64,000 nt of DNA. It comes from Candidatus Bathyarchaeota archaeon. GTDB lineage: Archaea > Thermoproteota > Bathyarchaeia > Bathyarchaeales > Bathycorpusculaceae. The stretch covers positions 62,001 through 126,000 of the forward strand of contig JAOZIA010000024.1 in assembly GCA_026014585.1 (NCBI GenBank), in the 5' to 3' direction. Positions within the stretch are counted from its first letter, which is position 1; the number at the start of each line of letters is the position of its first letter. A model generated the notes under the pieces. The model was given only the letters and a program-made list of their open reading frames with translations, made no database searches and was not told where the DNA came from. Position numbers and translations under genes: made by a program. Positions 1-8,114 of the stretch are shown one piece after another.

Positions 1-1
1 T

Positions 2-124
2 TGCGTGGTTTTCTGCAGAGGATGCGAAGACATCTGCCCCGTGAGAGCAATCAGCCACCCTGACGAGGAAGCAACCAAAAAAACCATTAACCAACTACGC
101 CAGAAACCAAGTACCAACAAATAA
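2..124 (+). CDS. 4Fe-4S ferredoxin-type protein, C-terminal fragment
   Basis: The reading frame is open from the window edge to a TAA at 122-124 and gives about 40 residues. It contains CRGCEDICPVRAI, the second half of a [4Fe-4S] binding motif (CxxCxxxCP), followed by a short charged tail. Only the end of the gene is present, so total length and partner protein are unknown. It sits 12 bases before the phosphatase/arsenate-reductase-like gene on the same strand and may be cotranscribed with it. The cluster motif is clear; the function within the ferredoxin superfamily cannot be told. Confidence 0.7.
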   Translation, partial: CVVFCRGCEDICPVRAISHPDEEATKKTINQLRQKPSTNK

Positions 125-136
125 TGAGGCAGTTTA

Positions 137-631
137 ATGAATAAACCAAAAATACTGTTCATATGCACGCATAATTCTGCACGGTCTCAAATGGCCGAAG
201 GGTTACTTAGACACTTATATGGCGAAAAATACGAGGTTTTCAGCGCAGGCCTCAATCCGACAACAGTTAATCCACTGGCAATCAAAGCCATGGCGGAAAT
301 AGGCGCAGACATCTCAACACAGTATTCTAAGGGGTTAGAAGAATTTGCCGAAACAGAAATCGAATTAGCAGTTTCCGTCTGCCAAAGCAGCGCAAAAATT
401 CTCTGTGCTCTTTGTTCAGCGCCTATGGTTATGGGGAGACCCCGTGTAATCGATGAAAAGTTGCATAAAATGAAACATTATGTAGTCCATGGTTTTGAGG
501 ACCCCTCAGAAGTCATGGGAACAGAGGAAGAAAAGATGGCAGCTTTTCGCCGCGTCAGAGAGGAAATGAGGGGCTGGATTCTTGAGCAGTTTGCAGACGT
601 AAAAAAACTAATTGAGGAAACCGAAAAGTAG
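137..631 (+). CDS. arsC: arsenate reductase / low-molecular-weight phosphatase family protein
   Basis: This 164-residue protein belongs to the low-molecular-weight tyrosine phosphatase fold, also used by thioredoxin-coupled arsenate reductases. The P-loop is CTHNSARS, with nucleophile Cys10 and Arg16 (CX5R), and the general acid is Asp122 in EDPS. Cys82, Cys90 and Cys93 lie where ArsC enzymes carry their redox cysteines (Cys82 and about 89), which favours arsenate reduction over protein dephosphorylation. It ends in TAG and runs into the 3' end of the convergent DtxR gene, with 21 bases between. No ars operon partner is visible, so the substrate is inferred from the cysteines. Confidence 0.8.
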   Translation: MNKPKILFICTHNSARSQMAEGLLRHLYGEKYEVFSAGLNPTTVNPLAIKAMAEIGADISTQYSKGLEEFAETEIELAVSVCQSSAKILCALCSAPMVMGRPRVIDEKLHKMKHYVVHGFEDPSEVMGTEEEKMAAFRRVREEMRGWILEQFADVKKLIEETEK

Positions 632-652
632 CACGACAAATCAAAAAACAGG

Positions 653-1153
653 TCAGCTTTCTGTTTGCTCAAAGCTCCTAAAAGCCGCCAAGCCTTTTGC
701 ACCTTCAGATGTTTGCAAAAACTCAACAAATTTGGAAAGCTTCTTTTGGGTTGGAGCGCGCAGTATGTGCTCGATAGCGCATGCGTCTTCTTCAGCAACA
801 CTTTTCTCTACACCAAGCAGTGTTAAAAAAGTCTGCAGGGACTTCTCCCGTTTTTTAAGAAACCCTGCGAGGTCTTTGCCTTTCTGCGTTAAAACCACAT
901 TACGATACGGCGTATATTTCACAAAGCCCAATGCATCCAGTTTTTTAAGCATACTAGTGACGCTGGGTGCTTTTACGTCAAGCTCTTTGGCTATGTCGGT
1001 TACGACTGCGTAGCCAAGTTTTTGCATTAGCGCGTCTATGGTTTCAATGTAGGTTTCCTCGGTGGCGTTAAGCCGCGATACACGTTCGGTTTCTTTCACA
1101 GGGTTACCCTGCGTATCTTTCTTTGTTTTAGTTAATAAAACATGTGTAGCCAC
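653..1153 (-). CDS. DtxR/MntR-family metal-dependent regulator (copy 1)
   Basis: At 166 residues, this resembles iron/manganese-dependent repressors. After a polar N-terminal tail, residues 27-90 form the winged helix typical of the family (ATEETYIETI followed by an HTH reading DIAKELDVKAPSVTSMLKKL). A helical dimerisation/metal-binding region with Glu, Asp, Cys and His (EEDACAIEHIL) follows. There is no SH3-like third domain. It is the last gene of the minus-strand metal operon, 54 bases after the ZIP transporter, so it probably controls metal uptake from within the operon. It is paralogous to the regulator at 1963-2412. The start could be internal, near VSRLNATEE, since that is where similarity to the paralogue begins. 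Confidence 0.85.
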   Translation of the reverse strand: MATHVLLTKTKKDTQGNPVKETERVSRLNATEETYIETIDALMQKLGYAVVTDIAKELDVKAPSVTSMLKKLDALGFVKYTPYRNVVLTQKGKDLAGFLKKREKSLQTFLTLLGVEKSVAEEDACAIEHILRAPTQKKLSKFVEFLQTSEGAKGLAAFRSFEQTES

Positions 1154-1207
1154 TCAGCAATCTCGGGATTATTGAGAAAAAGCAATGATAGCACACATTT
1201 GAGGAGT

Positions 1208-1951
1208 TTAAGCAAAAAAGCAATCCAGAAACATCATTAGTACAAACCCCGCGATTAACCCAAACGTGGCTTCCCGCTCAAACCCTTTCTTGTGGCTCTC
1301 AGGAATCATCTCATCACTAACCACAAACAACATAGCCCCCGCTGCAAACGCCAGCCCCCACGGCAAAATCGGCAGAAACGACGAAACCAAAACCAGCCCC
1401 AGCAAGCCACCTAAAGGCTCCACCAGCCCAGTCAAGGTCGCGTATCCGATAGATTTTTTGCTGCTGTAACCTGCCCGTGCAAGCGGAAGAGCCACTGCGA
1501 GTCCTTCAGGCATATTTTGTAAGCCAATAGCCATAGCGACAGCTAAGCCAGCAGCTATATCACCTATGCCAAAACTCATGCCTACAGCTAAGCCTTCAGG
1601 AAAATTGTGAATAGTTATAGCCACAACAAACAGCCAAACCCGGGGCAGTTTTGAGGGCAACCCTTCAGGTCCAGATGCAGGGTGAAAGTGCGGCACGAAA
1701 CGGTCAATTAGATGCAAGGTTAACGCGCCCAAAGCGACCCCTACCGCCACAGTTAAGGCATCTGTCATTTCAAGAGCAGGAACAATCAGGCTAAAACAGG
1801 AAGCGGCAAGCATAACCCCCGCTGAGAAACCCAGCAAGACATCAAGCAACCGGTCGGATATGCGTTTGGTGAAAAAGACAGGCAGAGCTCCCGCTCCTGT
1901 GGCTAGTCCAGCAAATGCGCAGGATAGTATGCCAATCCAGAACAATTCCAT
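1208..1951 (-). CDS. ZIP family divalent metal transporter
   Basis: The protein has 247 residues and about eight membrane segments. It carries the two ZIP signature helices, HNFPEG (residues 115-120) and QNMPEG (145-150), plus VEPLGG near 177-182; these His and Glu residues form the binuclear metal site of ZIP proteins. A His-containing loop (HFHPASGPEG) lies between segments 3 and 4, as usual. The family imports Zn, Fe or Mn into the cytoplasm. It lies between two DtxR-type regulators, 11 bases after one, which points to iron or manganese, though metal choice cannot be read from sequence. Confidence 0.93.
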   Translation of the reverse strand: MELFWIGILSCAFAGLATGAGALPVFFTKRISDRLLDVLLGFSAGVMLAASCFSLIVPALEMTDALTVAVGVALGALTLHLIDRFVPHFHPASGPEGLPSKLPRVWLFVVAITIHNFPEGLAVGMSFGIGDIAAGLAVAMAIGLQNMPEGLAVALPLARAGYSSKKSIGYATLTGLVEPLGGLLGLVLVSSFLPILPWGLAFAAGAMLFVVSDEMIPESHKKGFEREATFGLIAGFVLMMFLDCFFA

Positions 1952-1962
1952 AGTTGAGTCTC

Positions 1963-2412
1963 CTATTGTTGTTTTATGTTTTTGAGGTACGCTCTAAAGC
2001 AGTCCACGCAGTTCTCTGAATACTTGGGGTTTTCAAGAAATGTTACGTACTGCGTAAGTCGCTTCAAAGTAGCCTCGTGAAGCACATGCCCCGTTTTGCA
2101 GGCGTCTTGCTTTGCGATTTGCTCATCAACATCAAGCAATACAAAGAAACGTTGCAGTGATGCTTGTTGCTGCTTAAGAAAAACCGCCAAGTTTTGACCT
2201 TTAACCGTCAACGTAACAGAGCAGTAAGGTTCATGCGCAACAAACCCCTGCGCACCCAATTTTTTGAGCATTTCAGTGACGCTGGAGGGCTTAACGTTTA
2301 ATGCCTTAGCAATATCTGACACACCCACGCAACCGTGCTTTTTGACAAGAGCAGCTATGGTTTTAATGTAGGTTTCTTTGGCTGCATTAAGTCGAGTAAC
2401 AGGGTGCATCAT
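1963..2412 (-). CDS. DtxR/MntR-family metal-dependent regulator (copy 2)
   Basis: This 149-residue paralogue of the regulator at 653-1153 has the same two-part plan: winged HTH (residues about 8-75, with DIAKALNVKPSSVTEMLKKL as recognition region) and a helical metal-binding/dimer domain containing Asp-Ala-Cys-Lys-Thr-Gly-His in place of the paralogue's Asp-Ala-Cys-Ala-Ile-Glu-His. The Glu-to-Gly change within the likely metal ligands suggests the two regulators sense differently. It lies 17 bases after the FeoC-like gene and 11 before the ZIP gene, inside one operon. Confidence 0.86.
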   Translation of the reverse strand: MMHPVTRLNAAKETYIKTIAALVKKHGCVGVSDIAKALNVKPSSVTEMLKKLGAQGFVAHEPYCSVTLTVKGQNLAVFLKQQQASLQRFFVLLDVDEQIAKQDACKTGHVLHEATLKRLTQYVTFLENPKYSENCVDCFRAYLKNIKQQ

Positions 2413-2429
2413 TGTTAATCACAAAAAAG

Positions 2430-2696
2430 TTAGGGAGTTTGAAGGTACGCCTTGCCCTTCTCGGTGAGGACATAGGCGTATTTGCTGGTTTGAGCGGCGG
2501 GTTTGCAGTGCCCGCAGCTGGCGCAGCTAGCTTGACCGCATGTTGGGTTTAGGCTAATAGAGGTAAGGTAGCCTTTTGCCTGTAGTACGGCGATTGCTTG
2601 CTGCACCAGTTCGGGGCTTGTTTTCGCTGCTTCTGCAATTTCTTTCTCACTTATTACGCCCGTAGTGTTGATTGCTCGCAGGACTTGCTTTATCAT
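2430..2696 (-). CDS. FeoC-like winged-helix protein with Cys cluster
   Basis: A winged helix (VISEKEIAEAAKTSPELVQQAI) precedes a wing region bearing CGQASCASCGHC, four closely spaced cysteines that could hold an Fe-S cluster or zinc. FeoC proteins of gamma-proteobacteria combine a small winged helix with exactly such a cysteine loop and are encoded after feoB. The position here, at the end of the feo genes, agrees. I chose ATG 2696 because it overlaps the upstream stop as ATGA; a GTG at 2720 would add eight residues. Identification rests on architecture and context; sequence is divergent. Confidence 0.68.
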   Translation of the reverse strand: MIKQVLRAINTTGVISEKEIAEAAKTSPELVQQAIAVLQAKGYLTSISLNPTCGQASCASCGHCKPAAQTSKYAYVLTEKGKAYLQTP

Positions 2697-3193
2697 GGGT
2701 TTTGCTTCCGATTTATCCACAGTTTTAGGGTATAGTATGCAGATGGTAGGGCAAAGGCAAACATCCAGATTCCCGCTCGCATATCATCAAGCCAACTCCA
2801 CTCCGCCCAGTCAGCGAAGATGTCAGCGTAATCTGCGGGGGAAACATGATAGATACCCCAACCGAGGACATGGGCACCCATGATTGCCAAGTACACCGCA
2901 AAGAACACTCCAGCCAGCAGTGTGCCAACTGCAAGGTAGGATGAGGCGTCTTTTTTGGCGTTCCATTGTGGCGCTACACCGAAGAGGAATATAGCGCCGA
3001 TGATGGATAGCGTGATGCCGCTAAAGATGTCAGGGTACACCAAAACGGTGCTCACGTCCATGATTGCCCATTCAAGAGCAAAGGATTCGCTTAGTCCACG
3101 GGTCAGTTCCAGCAAACCAAAGACGAGGTAGAGCACACCTAGCCCTAAAGAGTAGGCGGCAATTGGTTTTCCAGTTTTCATGTTTGTACTCAT
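2693..3193 (-). CDS. four-segment membrane protein in feo operon, function unknown
   Basis: About 166 residues with four predicted membrane segments: AAYSLGLGVLYLVFGLLEL, a second around IFSGITLSIIGAIFLFGVAP, a third around YLAVGTLLAGVFFAVYLAIM, and a C-terminal one at WMFAFALPSAYYTL. A loop before the last segment is acidic and Trp-rich (SPADYADIFADWAEWSW). The start ATG 3193 is preceded by AGGTGAT. It lies directly after the FeoB permease and before the FeoC-like gene with overlapping ends, so a role in ferrous iron uptake is likely from context. I do not recognise the family. Confidence 0.75.
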   Translation of the reverse strand: MSTNMKTGKPIAAYSLGLGVLYLVFGLLELTRGLSESFALEWAIMDVSTVLVYPDIFSGITLSIIGAIFLFGVAPQWNAKKDASSYLAVGTLLAGVFFAVYLAIMGAHVLGWGIYHVSPADYADIFADWAEWSWLDDMRAGIWMFAFALPSAYYTLKLWINRKQNP

Positions 3194-3202
3194 TTGTATC
3201 AC

Positions 3203-4489
3203 CTAAAATAGTAGTCCTCCAATGCCAACAATCACCAGCGCCGCAACGTACGCAATGACCATTTCCGAGAGCACTGCAAACAGCGTCCACTTCCACGAGC
3301 CCGTCTCCTTTTTGATGACGCCAACCGTTGCCAAGCAAGGTACATACAGCAGCGTAAACACCATCAATGCAAACGCGCTAACAGGCGTTATCGACGCTAT
3401 GAGGGCGGCTTGTATGCTTGCATCACCCGCTACACCATAGATAACACCCAACGATTCCACCACCAACTCCTTTGCCAAGAAGGCAAAGACCAGTGAGGAC
3501 ACGATTTGCCAGCTGAAACCCAAGGGCGCAAAGATTGGTTGCAAGGTTTGACCGATGATACCGATGAGGGATTCACCGCTCCCAGGCTCCACACCCCAAG
3601 GCAGCACCGAAAGCACCCAAAGGATGACAGCGCCAACCAGCAGGTACGTACCCGCCTTCTTAAGGAAGGACACACCGCGTTCCCACATGTGCAGCACTGA
3701 ACCGTGCAGCGTGGGCATTTTGTAGGTTGGCAACTCAATTATGAATGGGGCAGGTTCGCCTTTGAGGATTGTTTTTCGCAGCAGTAGCGCGAATAGGATG
3801 GCTACGGCGATGCCGATTATGTACATTGACCAGACTGCGGTTGCAGCGTTAGCGGCAAAGAAGGCACCAGCAATAAGCACGTACACGGGTAACCGTGCAG
3901 CGCAGGACATGAAAGGCACCGTTAAGATGGTTATGAGGCGGTCTTTTTTGCCTTCTACGCTTCGGGCTGCCATGATGGCGGGTAGGTTGCATCCAAAACC
4001 CAGCAACATCGGAATGAAAGACCGACCATGCAGACCCAGTTTGAACATTACCTTGTCAAACACGAAGGCTACACGTGCCAAGTATCCGCTGTCTTCTAAG
4101 AGGGACAAAGCAAAGAACAGGAAGAATATTGGCGCTGTAAAGGTCAAGATGAAACCTAACCCGCCCAGAACACCGTCAGCCAGCAGCGAAGCCACAACAG
4201 GATTGGGGATTTGCGCGGCTAAGCTGGATAGATAGGCAAAAAACATCTCTATCAAACTCATAAACGGCGCTGAGGCTTCAAAGGTGAACTGAAACACAGC
4301 CCAAAGCAGGGCAAAAAACGCGGGTATGTCCACGTACTTGTTCAAAAACACCTTATCAAGCAGGTCGGTTATTGTCCATTTGCGCTCACCTTTCACCAGT
4401 GCGGCGTCAAGGATTTTGCTAATCTGCTCATAACGCGCATCGGCTAATGCAATGTCAGCGTCTTCGCCTATCACTTTGTTGGCTTTCAT
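3203..4489 (-). CDS. feoB: ferrous iron transporter FeoB, membrane (permease) half
   Basis: This 428-residue protein matches only the membrane part of FeoB. It has two Gate-type repeats (for example LEDSGYLARVAFVFDKVM and GLHGRSFIPMLLGFGCNLPA), the conserved Cys in SCAARLPVY, and a FeoB-type C-terminal core (FLAKELVVESLGVIYG). The first 75 residues include the helical linker normally following the G domain. The GTPase is encoded separately just upstream with an ATGA overlap, so transporter and GTPase must assemble as two chains. Single-chain FeoB of about 650-750 residues is the common form, so this is a genuine split rather than a truncation: both parts are complete and the junction is a normal overlapping start/stop. 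Confidence 0.93.
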   Translation of the reverse strand: MKANKVIGEDADIALADARYEQISKILDAALVKGERKWTITDLLDKVFLNKYVDIPAFFALLWAVFQFTFEASAPFMSLIEMFFAYLSSLAAQIPNPVVASLLADGVLGGLGFILTFTAPIFFLFFALSLLEDSGYLARVAFVFDKVMFKLGLHGRSFIPMLLGFGCNLPAIMAARSVEGKKDRLITILTVPFMSCAARLPVYVLIAGAFFAANAATAVWSMYIIGIAVAILFALLLRKTILKGEPAPFIIELPTYKMPTLHGSVLHMWERGVSFLKKAGTYLLVGAVILWVLSVLPWGVEPGSGESLIGIIGQTLQPIFAPLGFSWQIVSSLVFAFLAKELVVESLGVIYGVAGDASIQAALIASITPVSAFALMVFTLLYVPCLATVGVIKKETGSWKWTLFAVLSEMVIAYVAALVIVGIGGLLF

Positions 4490-5193
4490 GCTACAACCTC
4501 CAAAACTGTGCCATAAACGGGGCTGGATTGGGTGATTTTAATAGCCTGCTCATCTTTCTCAAGCAGCTTAATAGCGAGCCACCGCAAAGGATACTGCTCT
4601 GACAACGTGGGGTCTTTTTCGAGAATTGTCACTAAATAATCTATGACTTCCTCGATTTTCTTGCCATACATCAGCGCCCCTGTTTTGTGAGGGGTTTTGG
4701 CGGCTTTTAGGATGGCTTCTTTGAGGTCAGTTAAGCCCTTTGCCTTGGTAGCAACAGTTGTAACAATAGGCACACCCAGTTTTTGCGAGAGCGTTTGCAC
4801 ATTGATTTTGTAGCCTTTGTCTTGGGCAATGTCGGTCATGTTTAGAACCAGTAGCAGATTGGCATCCAGCTCCAGCAGCAGGGTAGTTAGGTAAAGATTG
4901 CGCTCAAGATTTGAGGCATCAACGACATCAACAACTACGTCGGGTTTTTCCTGCAAAATGAAGTTGCGTGAGACCAGTTCGTCTTCGGCTGCGGCGGTGA
5001 GGCTGTAGGTGCCGGGTAAGTCCACGAGTTTGAATTGGACGCCGTTGTAGTGGAAGGTGCCTTCTTTTTTCTCCACAGTTTTTCCTGGCCAATTGCCCAC
5101 GTGCTGACGTGCACCTGGAACGAGACTGTTGAATATGACGCTTTTGCCCACATTGGGGTTGCCGATTAATGCAATTGTGTATGTGTTTGCCAT
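4486..5193 (-). CDS. feoB: ferrous iron transporter FeoB, GTPase half
   Basis: The 235-residue protein is the N-terminal G domain of FeoB. G1 is GNPNVGKS (residues 11-18), the G2 region has GNWPGKTV, G3 is DLPGTYSL (58-65), G4 is NMTD (118-121), and a guanine-dissociation-inhibitor-like helical segment follows to residue 235. It hydrolyses GTP and in the FeoB family drives or gates Fe(II) import. The stop codon overlaps the start of the permease half (ATGA), and the gene lies two bases after feoA. No membrane segment is present, so it must dock to the separate permease. Confidence 0.94.
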   Translation of the reverse strand: MANTYTIALIGNPNVGKSVIFNSLVPGARQHVGNWPGKTVEKKEGTFHYNGVQFKLVDLPGTYSLTAAAEDELVSRNFILQEKPDVVVDVVDASNLERNLYLTTLLLELDANLLLVLNMTDIAQDKGYKINVQTLSQKLGVPIVTTVATKAKGLTDLKEAILKAAKTPHKTGALMYGKKIEEVIDYLVTILEKDPTLSEQYPLRWLAIKLLEKDEQAIKITQSSPVYGTVLEVVA

Positions 5194-5195
5194 CG

Positions 5196-5426
5196 TTATT
5201 GCTCCACGTAGATTTTTGTTGCGACTCCGCGTCCAAGGGCTAAGCGGCAGTCTCGAACTTCAATAACAACTGGACCACCGATTGCATCGCTAACCACTTT
5301 TACGGGTGTGCCCAAGGTGAGACCCATTTCGGTTAGGCGTTTAATCAGGCTGCATCCGCCGTTTATTTTGCTGATTTTTGCTTGGGTGCCGTAGGTTAGG
5401 CTGCTTAGGGGTGTTTGTTGTATCAT
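5196..5426 (-). CDS. feoA: FeoA SH3-like protein (second copy in operon)
   Basis: A 76-residue protein with the FeoA fold: a basic loop (INGGCSLIKRLTEMGLTLGTPVKVV) followed by the SH3-like strands ending in RDCRLALGRGVATKIYV. FeoA proteins act in the cytoplasm and aid FeoB. The ATG overlaps the stop of the preceding feoA (ATGA). The two FeoA copies differ at most positions, so they are not a recent duplication and may bind different partners, perhaps one per FeoB half. Confidence 0.92.
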   Translation of the reverse strand: MIQQTPLSSLTYGTQAKISKINGGCSLIKRLTEMGLTLGTPVKVVSDAIGGPVVIEVRDCRLALGRGVATKIYVEQ

Positions 5427-5650
5427 GGTTGTGCCTCCACGAGGATGTTGTCGGCTTCTTTTTTTCGGAGGGTGAGTTTGTAGTCGCGGATTTCGATTTC
5501 TATGGGGTCGCCCAGTGGCGCGCGGCAGATGATTTGGATTTTTGAGCCGCGAACTAGTCCCATTTCGAGAAGGCGGCGTTTGGCTTGTCCGCTTTGTTGT
5601 ATTGCATTTATTGTGGCGGTTTGTCCGGGGTTTAGGTCACTTAGTCGCAT
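5423..5650 (-). CDS. feoA: FeoA SH3-like protein (first copy in operon)
   Basis: The 75-residue product starts MRLSDLNPGQTATI and has KRRLLEMGLVRGSKIQII and the closing RDYKLTLRKKEADNILVE, the standard FeoA layout. It is the promoter-proximal gene of the metal operon; its ATG lies about 35 bases downstream of a TATA-like element at 5685-5693. Tandem feoA genes ahead of feoB are known in several prokaryotes. Confidence 0.92.
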   Translation of the reverse strand: MRLSDLNPGQTATINAIQQSGQAKRRLLEMGLVRGSKIQIICRAPLGDPIEIEIRDYKLTLRKKEADNILVEAQP

Positions 5651-5715
5651 GTTAGTTCACTCTACTAAATTTAGTTTAATCTAACTTTTATAGAGTTAAC
5701 TAAGTTATAAAGTTT
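5651..5715. promoter_or_regulatory. divergent promoter with clustered palindromes, likely metal-regulator operator
   Basis: This short intergenic stretch separates the feo operon (minus) from the DRG GTPase (plus). It holds a perfect 12-bp palindrome ACTAAATTTAGT (5664-5675), an overlapping near-perfect 14-bp palindrome TTAGTTTAATCTAA (5671-5684) and AGTTAACT (5694-5701). The TTAG...CTAA arms resemble DtxR/MntR/IdeR boxes. On the minus strand a TATA-like CTATAAAAG (5685-5693) lies between the palindromes, about 35 bases from the feoA start, so a bound repressor would cover the promoter. On the plus strand GTTATAAAG (5704-5712) is a TATA candidate for the GTPase gene. The two DtxR-type proteins of the operon are natural candidates to bind here. 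Confidence 0.65.
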
Positions 5716-5796
5716 ATGCAACAACCCACCCAAACCCCAACCAACATTCGAAACAAACATAAACATGAATTTGCGTATTCTTCTGCGAAGTCCACT

Positions 5797-6984
5797 ATGC
5801 CAAATAATTTGCCACCCGAAGCCATGGATAAATGGGAAGAAGTAGAAAACGCCCACACACCACAAGACAAACTCAAAAAACTACAAGAGTTCCTAAGCGT
5901 AGTCCCTCAACACAAAGGCACCATGAAACTTCGCGGCACCGTCAAAAAACGCATCGCTCAAATCCAAAAAGACCTAGACCACAAAAAACGCATGGGCACA
6001 GGCAAAAGCAGCGGCGGACCCAAACTCTTCATAGAAAAAGAAGCCTCCGCGCAGGTGATTTTGGTCGGCATGACAAACGTGGGCAAGAGTTGCCTAATGA
6101 GCACCACTACAAACTCCAAAGTCCTTGTCACTCTAACACCATTTAGCACACATGAACCCGTGCCTGGAATAATGAATTATTTAGATGTTCAATTCCAGAT
6201 GGTTGAAGCACCCGCAGTGATGGAAGGCGCCTATGAAGGCAAAGCAGGCGGAAACATCACGTTGGGTCTGGCCAGAAATTCTGATGGCGTAATTTTGATG
6301 GTTGATTTAAGTCGAAATCCTGTAGAGCAGTTAGAGTTGATTTTGGCAGAGATGGAAAAAAGCCGAGTTTTAGTTTACAAACCCAGCGGAAGAGTTGAAA
6401 TTGACAGACGCAACACAGGCACGGCTCTACGAGTTACCTTAGTTGGCAGACTGCTGGATTGCACCATGAAAGATGTAGAGCAGGTTCTGCGCGACTACAA
6501 AGTTAATGACGCTATAGTGCACATAACAGGGGAAGTTTCCCTGCAAGATGTAGAAGATGCAGTGTTTGAAAGCACCATATACAAACCTGCCGTGATTGTT
6601 GCAAACAAACTAGATTTACCCGGCGCCCAAGCTAACCTAAACAAACTAAAACAGCATGTGAAAGGCAAACTGCCCATTGTCGCTATGTCATGCGAGCAAA
6701 AAACAGGACTAAACGAGCTGGGAAAATCCCTATTTGAAGCATTGGGCATCATACGCATCTACACCAAAGAACCAGGCAACAAAGCACACAGCGACCACCC
6801 CTTTGCCCTTCGCAAGGGTTCCACCATTAACGAGTTAGCAAAAAACATCCATAAAGAACTTGCATCAAACTTCATGTTTGCCATGGTCTGGGCTAAACGG
6901 TTGCCTTTTAGTCCTAAAAAAGTCGGGTTAAACTTCCCCCTAGAAGATGGCGACATCGTGGAAATACATGCTAAAGTAATTTAA
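5797..6984 (+). CDS. DRG-family (Obg-like) GTPase with TGS domain
   Basis: The protein matches archaeal DRG GTPases: an N-terminal helical part (NLPPEAMDKWEEVENA), G1 GMTNVGKS, a G3 equivalent in which the usual DxPG reads EAPA (VEAPAVMEG), G4 NKLD, and a C-terminal TGS domain (LRKGSTINELAKNIHKEL to the end). DRG proteins bind ribosomes and are universal in archaea and eukaryotes. Two ATGs are possible: 5716 or 5797. I prefer 5797 because family homology begins at MPNNLPPEA and a TATA candidate at 5704-5712 would put transcription start after 5716. The altered G3 motif is worth noting. The product from 5797 has 395 residues. Confidence 0.88.
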   Translation: MPNNLPPEAMDKWEEVENAHTPQDKLKKLQEFLSVVPQHKGTMKLRGTVKKRIAQIQKDLDHKKRMGTGKSSGGPKLFIEKEASAQVILVGMTNVGKSCLMSTTTNSKVLVTLTPFSTHEPVPGIMNYLDVQFQMVEAPAVMEGAYEGKAGGNITLGLARNSDGVILMVDLSRNPVEQLELILAEMEKSRVLVYKPSGRVEIDRRNTGTALRVTLVGRLLDCTMKDVEQVLRDYKVNDAIVHITGEVSLQDVEDAVFESTIYKPAVIVANKLDLPGAQANLNKLKQHVKGKLPIVAMSCEQKTGLNELGKSLFEALGIIRIYTKEPGNKAHSDHPFALRKGSTINELAKNIHKELASNFMFAMVWAKRLPFSPKKVGLNFPLEDGDIVEIHAKVI

Positions 6985-7020
6985 CAAAAAATAAAATACA
7001 AAAATAAAGAAAAAGCAGGT

Positions 7021-7623
7021 TTATCTGCTGGATTGTGCGACGCGTTCGATTTCGTTGCGTTTTGCAACTGCGACGCTTTTTATGTCGTTGTTGGCAGCCA
7101 TGATGAGTTCGTCAGCAAGTGTTTCTTGGATGCTGCGTGGAGTGTTTAGGCTGCTTGTTCTTGCGCCGTTGCTTATGTGGCGTATGGCAAGGTCGATTCT
7201 GCGTTGGGGTGCAACATCAACTGAAAGGTGATAGACAACACCACCGTAGCTGATACGTGTTGTATCTTCGCATGGTGCACTGTTTTCAACTGCTTTGACC
7301 AAAACCTCAACTGGGTTTCTGCCTGTGCGTATGTTGATGATTTCAAAAGCTTCTTTGACGATGTTGGTTGATTTGGCTTTTTTGCCTGCGTTTTTGCCGC
7401 TACGCATAAGCCCGTTTATTAGGCGTTCGACAATGTTTACTTTGCTTTTGCGGAATCTTTGGTGCTCATGGCGACCCATACTGTGTGGGGCAACCATTGG
7501 AGTCAGGTTTAGATACCGCTGTAAGCCTATATCGACTACTTTGATTTCTTTGAAGGTCCACTTCTGGAACAGTTTAATGTCCTGTGGTGGAGCAACAATT
7601 ACTGGAGCTGTTTGAGTTGACAT
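7021..7623 (-). CDS. rps7: 30S ribosomal protein S7 (uS7)
   Basis: The 200-residue protein is archaeal-length uS7, which nucleates folding of the 16S rRNA 3' domain. Recognisable segments are the N-terminal KLFQKWTFKEIKVVD, the conserved VERLINGLMRSGKNAGKK loop, RTGRNPVEVLVKAVENS, and the C-terminal helical portion with ADELIMAANND. It follows rps12 by six bases in the usual str order. EF-2 or EF-1 alpha genes, which often follow, are absent; the next gene is convergent. Confidence 0.97.
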   Translation of the reverse strand: MSTQTAPVIVAPPQDIKLFQKWTFKEIKVVDIGLQRYLNLTPMVAPHSMGRHEHQRFRKSKVNIVERLINGLMRSGKNAGKKAKSTNIVKEAFEIINIRTGRNPVEVLVKAVENSAPCEDTTRISYGGVVYHLSVDVAPQRRIDLAIRHISNGARTSSLNTPRSIQETLADELIMAANNDIKSVAVAKRNEIERVAQSSR

Positions 7624-7629
7624 AACTTA

Positions 7630-8070
7630 TCATCTTGCTGGTTTTTGTTTTCTTCCGTAAACGAGTTCGTTGAGTGAAACGCCGTTAACCTTTACAACCT
7701 TCCAGCGGACACCGGGAATGTCTCCCATAGCGCCACCTCTGGTGCCTCCGATACCCTCCACGACAACCTCGTCGTGTTCATCGACAACGTTTAAGGCGCC
7801 GTCGCCGGGCAAAAAGGCGCTGATTGTTCTGCCGTTTTTGATAAGTTGTGTACGAACACATTTTCGAATGGCAGAGTTAGGCTGCTTGGATTCGACACCC
7901 ACTTTTTCAAGGACGATGCCTCTTGACTGTGGCGCGCCTTGCATGGGGTCAACTTTTTCGTCTAACATTAACATTCTTCGATTAAAGTATCGATCGTGCC
8001 AACGGAAGTTCTTCCGCTTCTTCTGAAGTTGCCTTGCGGCAAATTCCCCTCGTGGTGACTTGGAACCCAT
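7630..8070 (-). CDS. rps12: 30S ribosomal protein S12 (uS12)
   Basis: At 146 residues this is the archaeal/eukaryotic type of uS12, with the decoding-centre loop [18 protein letters not shown] and the second conserved segment [21 protein letters not shown]. It begins [20 protein letters not shown], basic as usual. An SD-like AAGAGGAAT lies about ten bases before the ATG. It forms a two-gene operon with rps7. Confidence 0.97.
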   Translation of the reverse strand: MGSKSPRGEFAARQLQKKRKNFRWHDRYFNRRMLMLDEKVDPMQGAPQSRGIVLEKVGVESKQPNSAIRKCVRTQLIKNGRTISAFLPGDGALNVVDEHDEVVVEGIGGTRGGAMGDIPGVRWKVVKVNGVSLNELVYGRKQKPAR

Positions 8071-8114
8071 ATCTAAGATATTCCTCTTAATGCAACACCA
8101 TAGTCATAACACTC

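Noticed and set aside
3203-5193. FeoB split as a simple frameshift error
   Set aside because: The two halves meet at a clean ATGA overlap with a proper stop and start and a complete linker on the second half, so a natural split is more likely.
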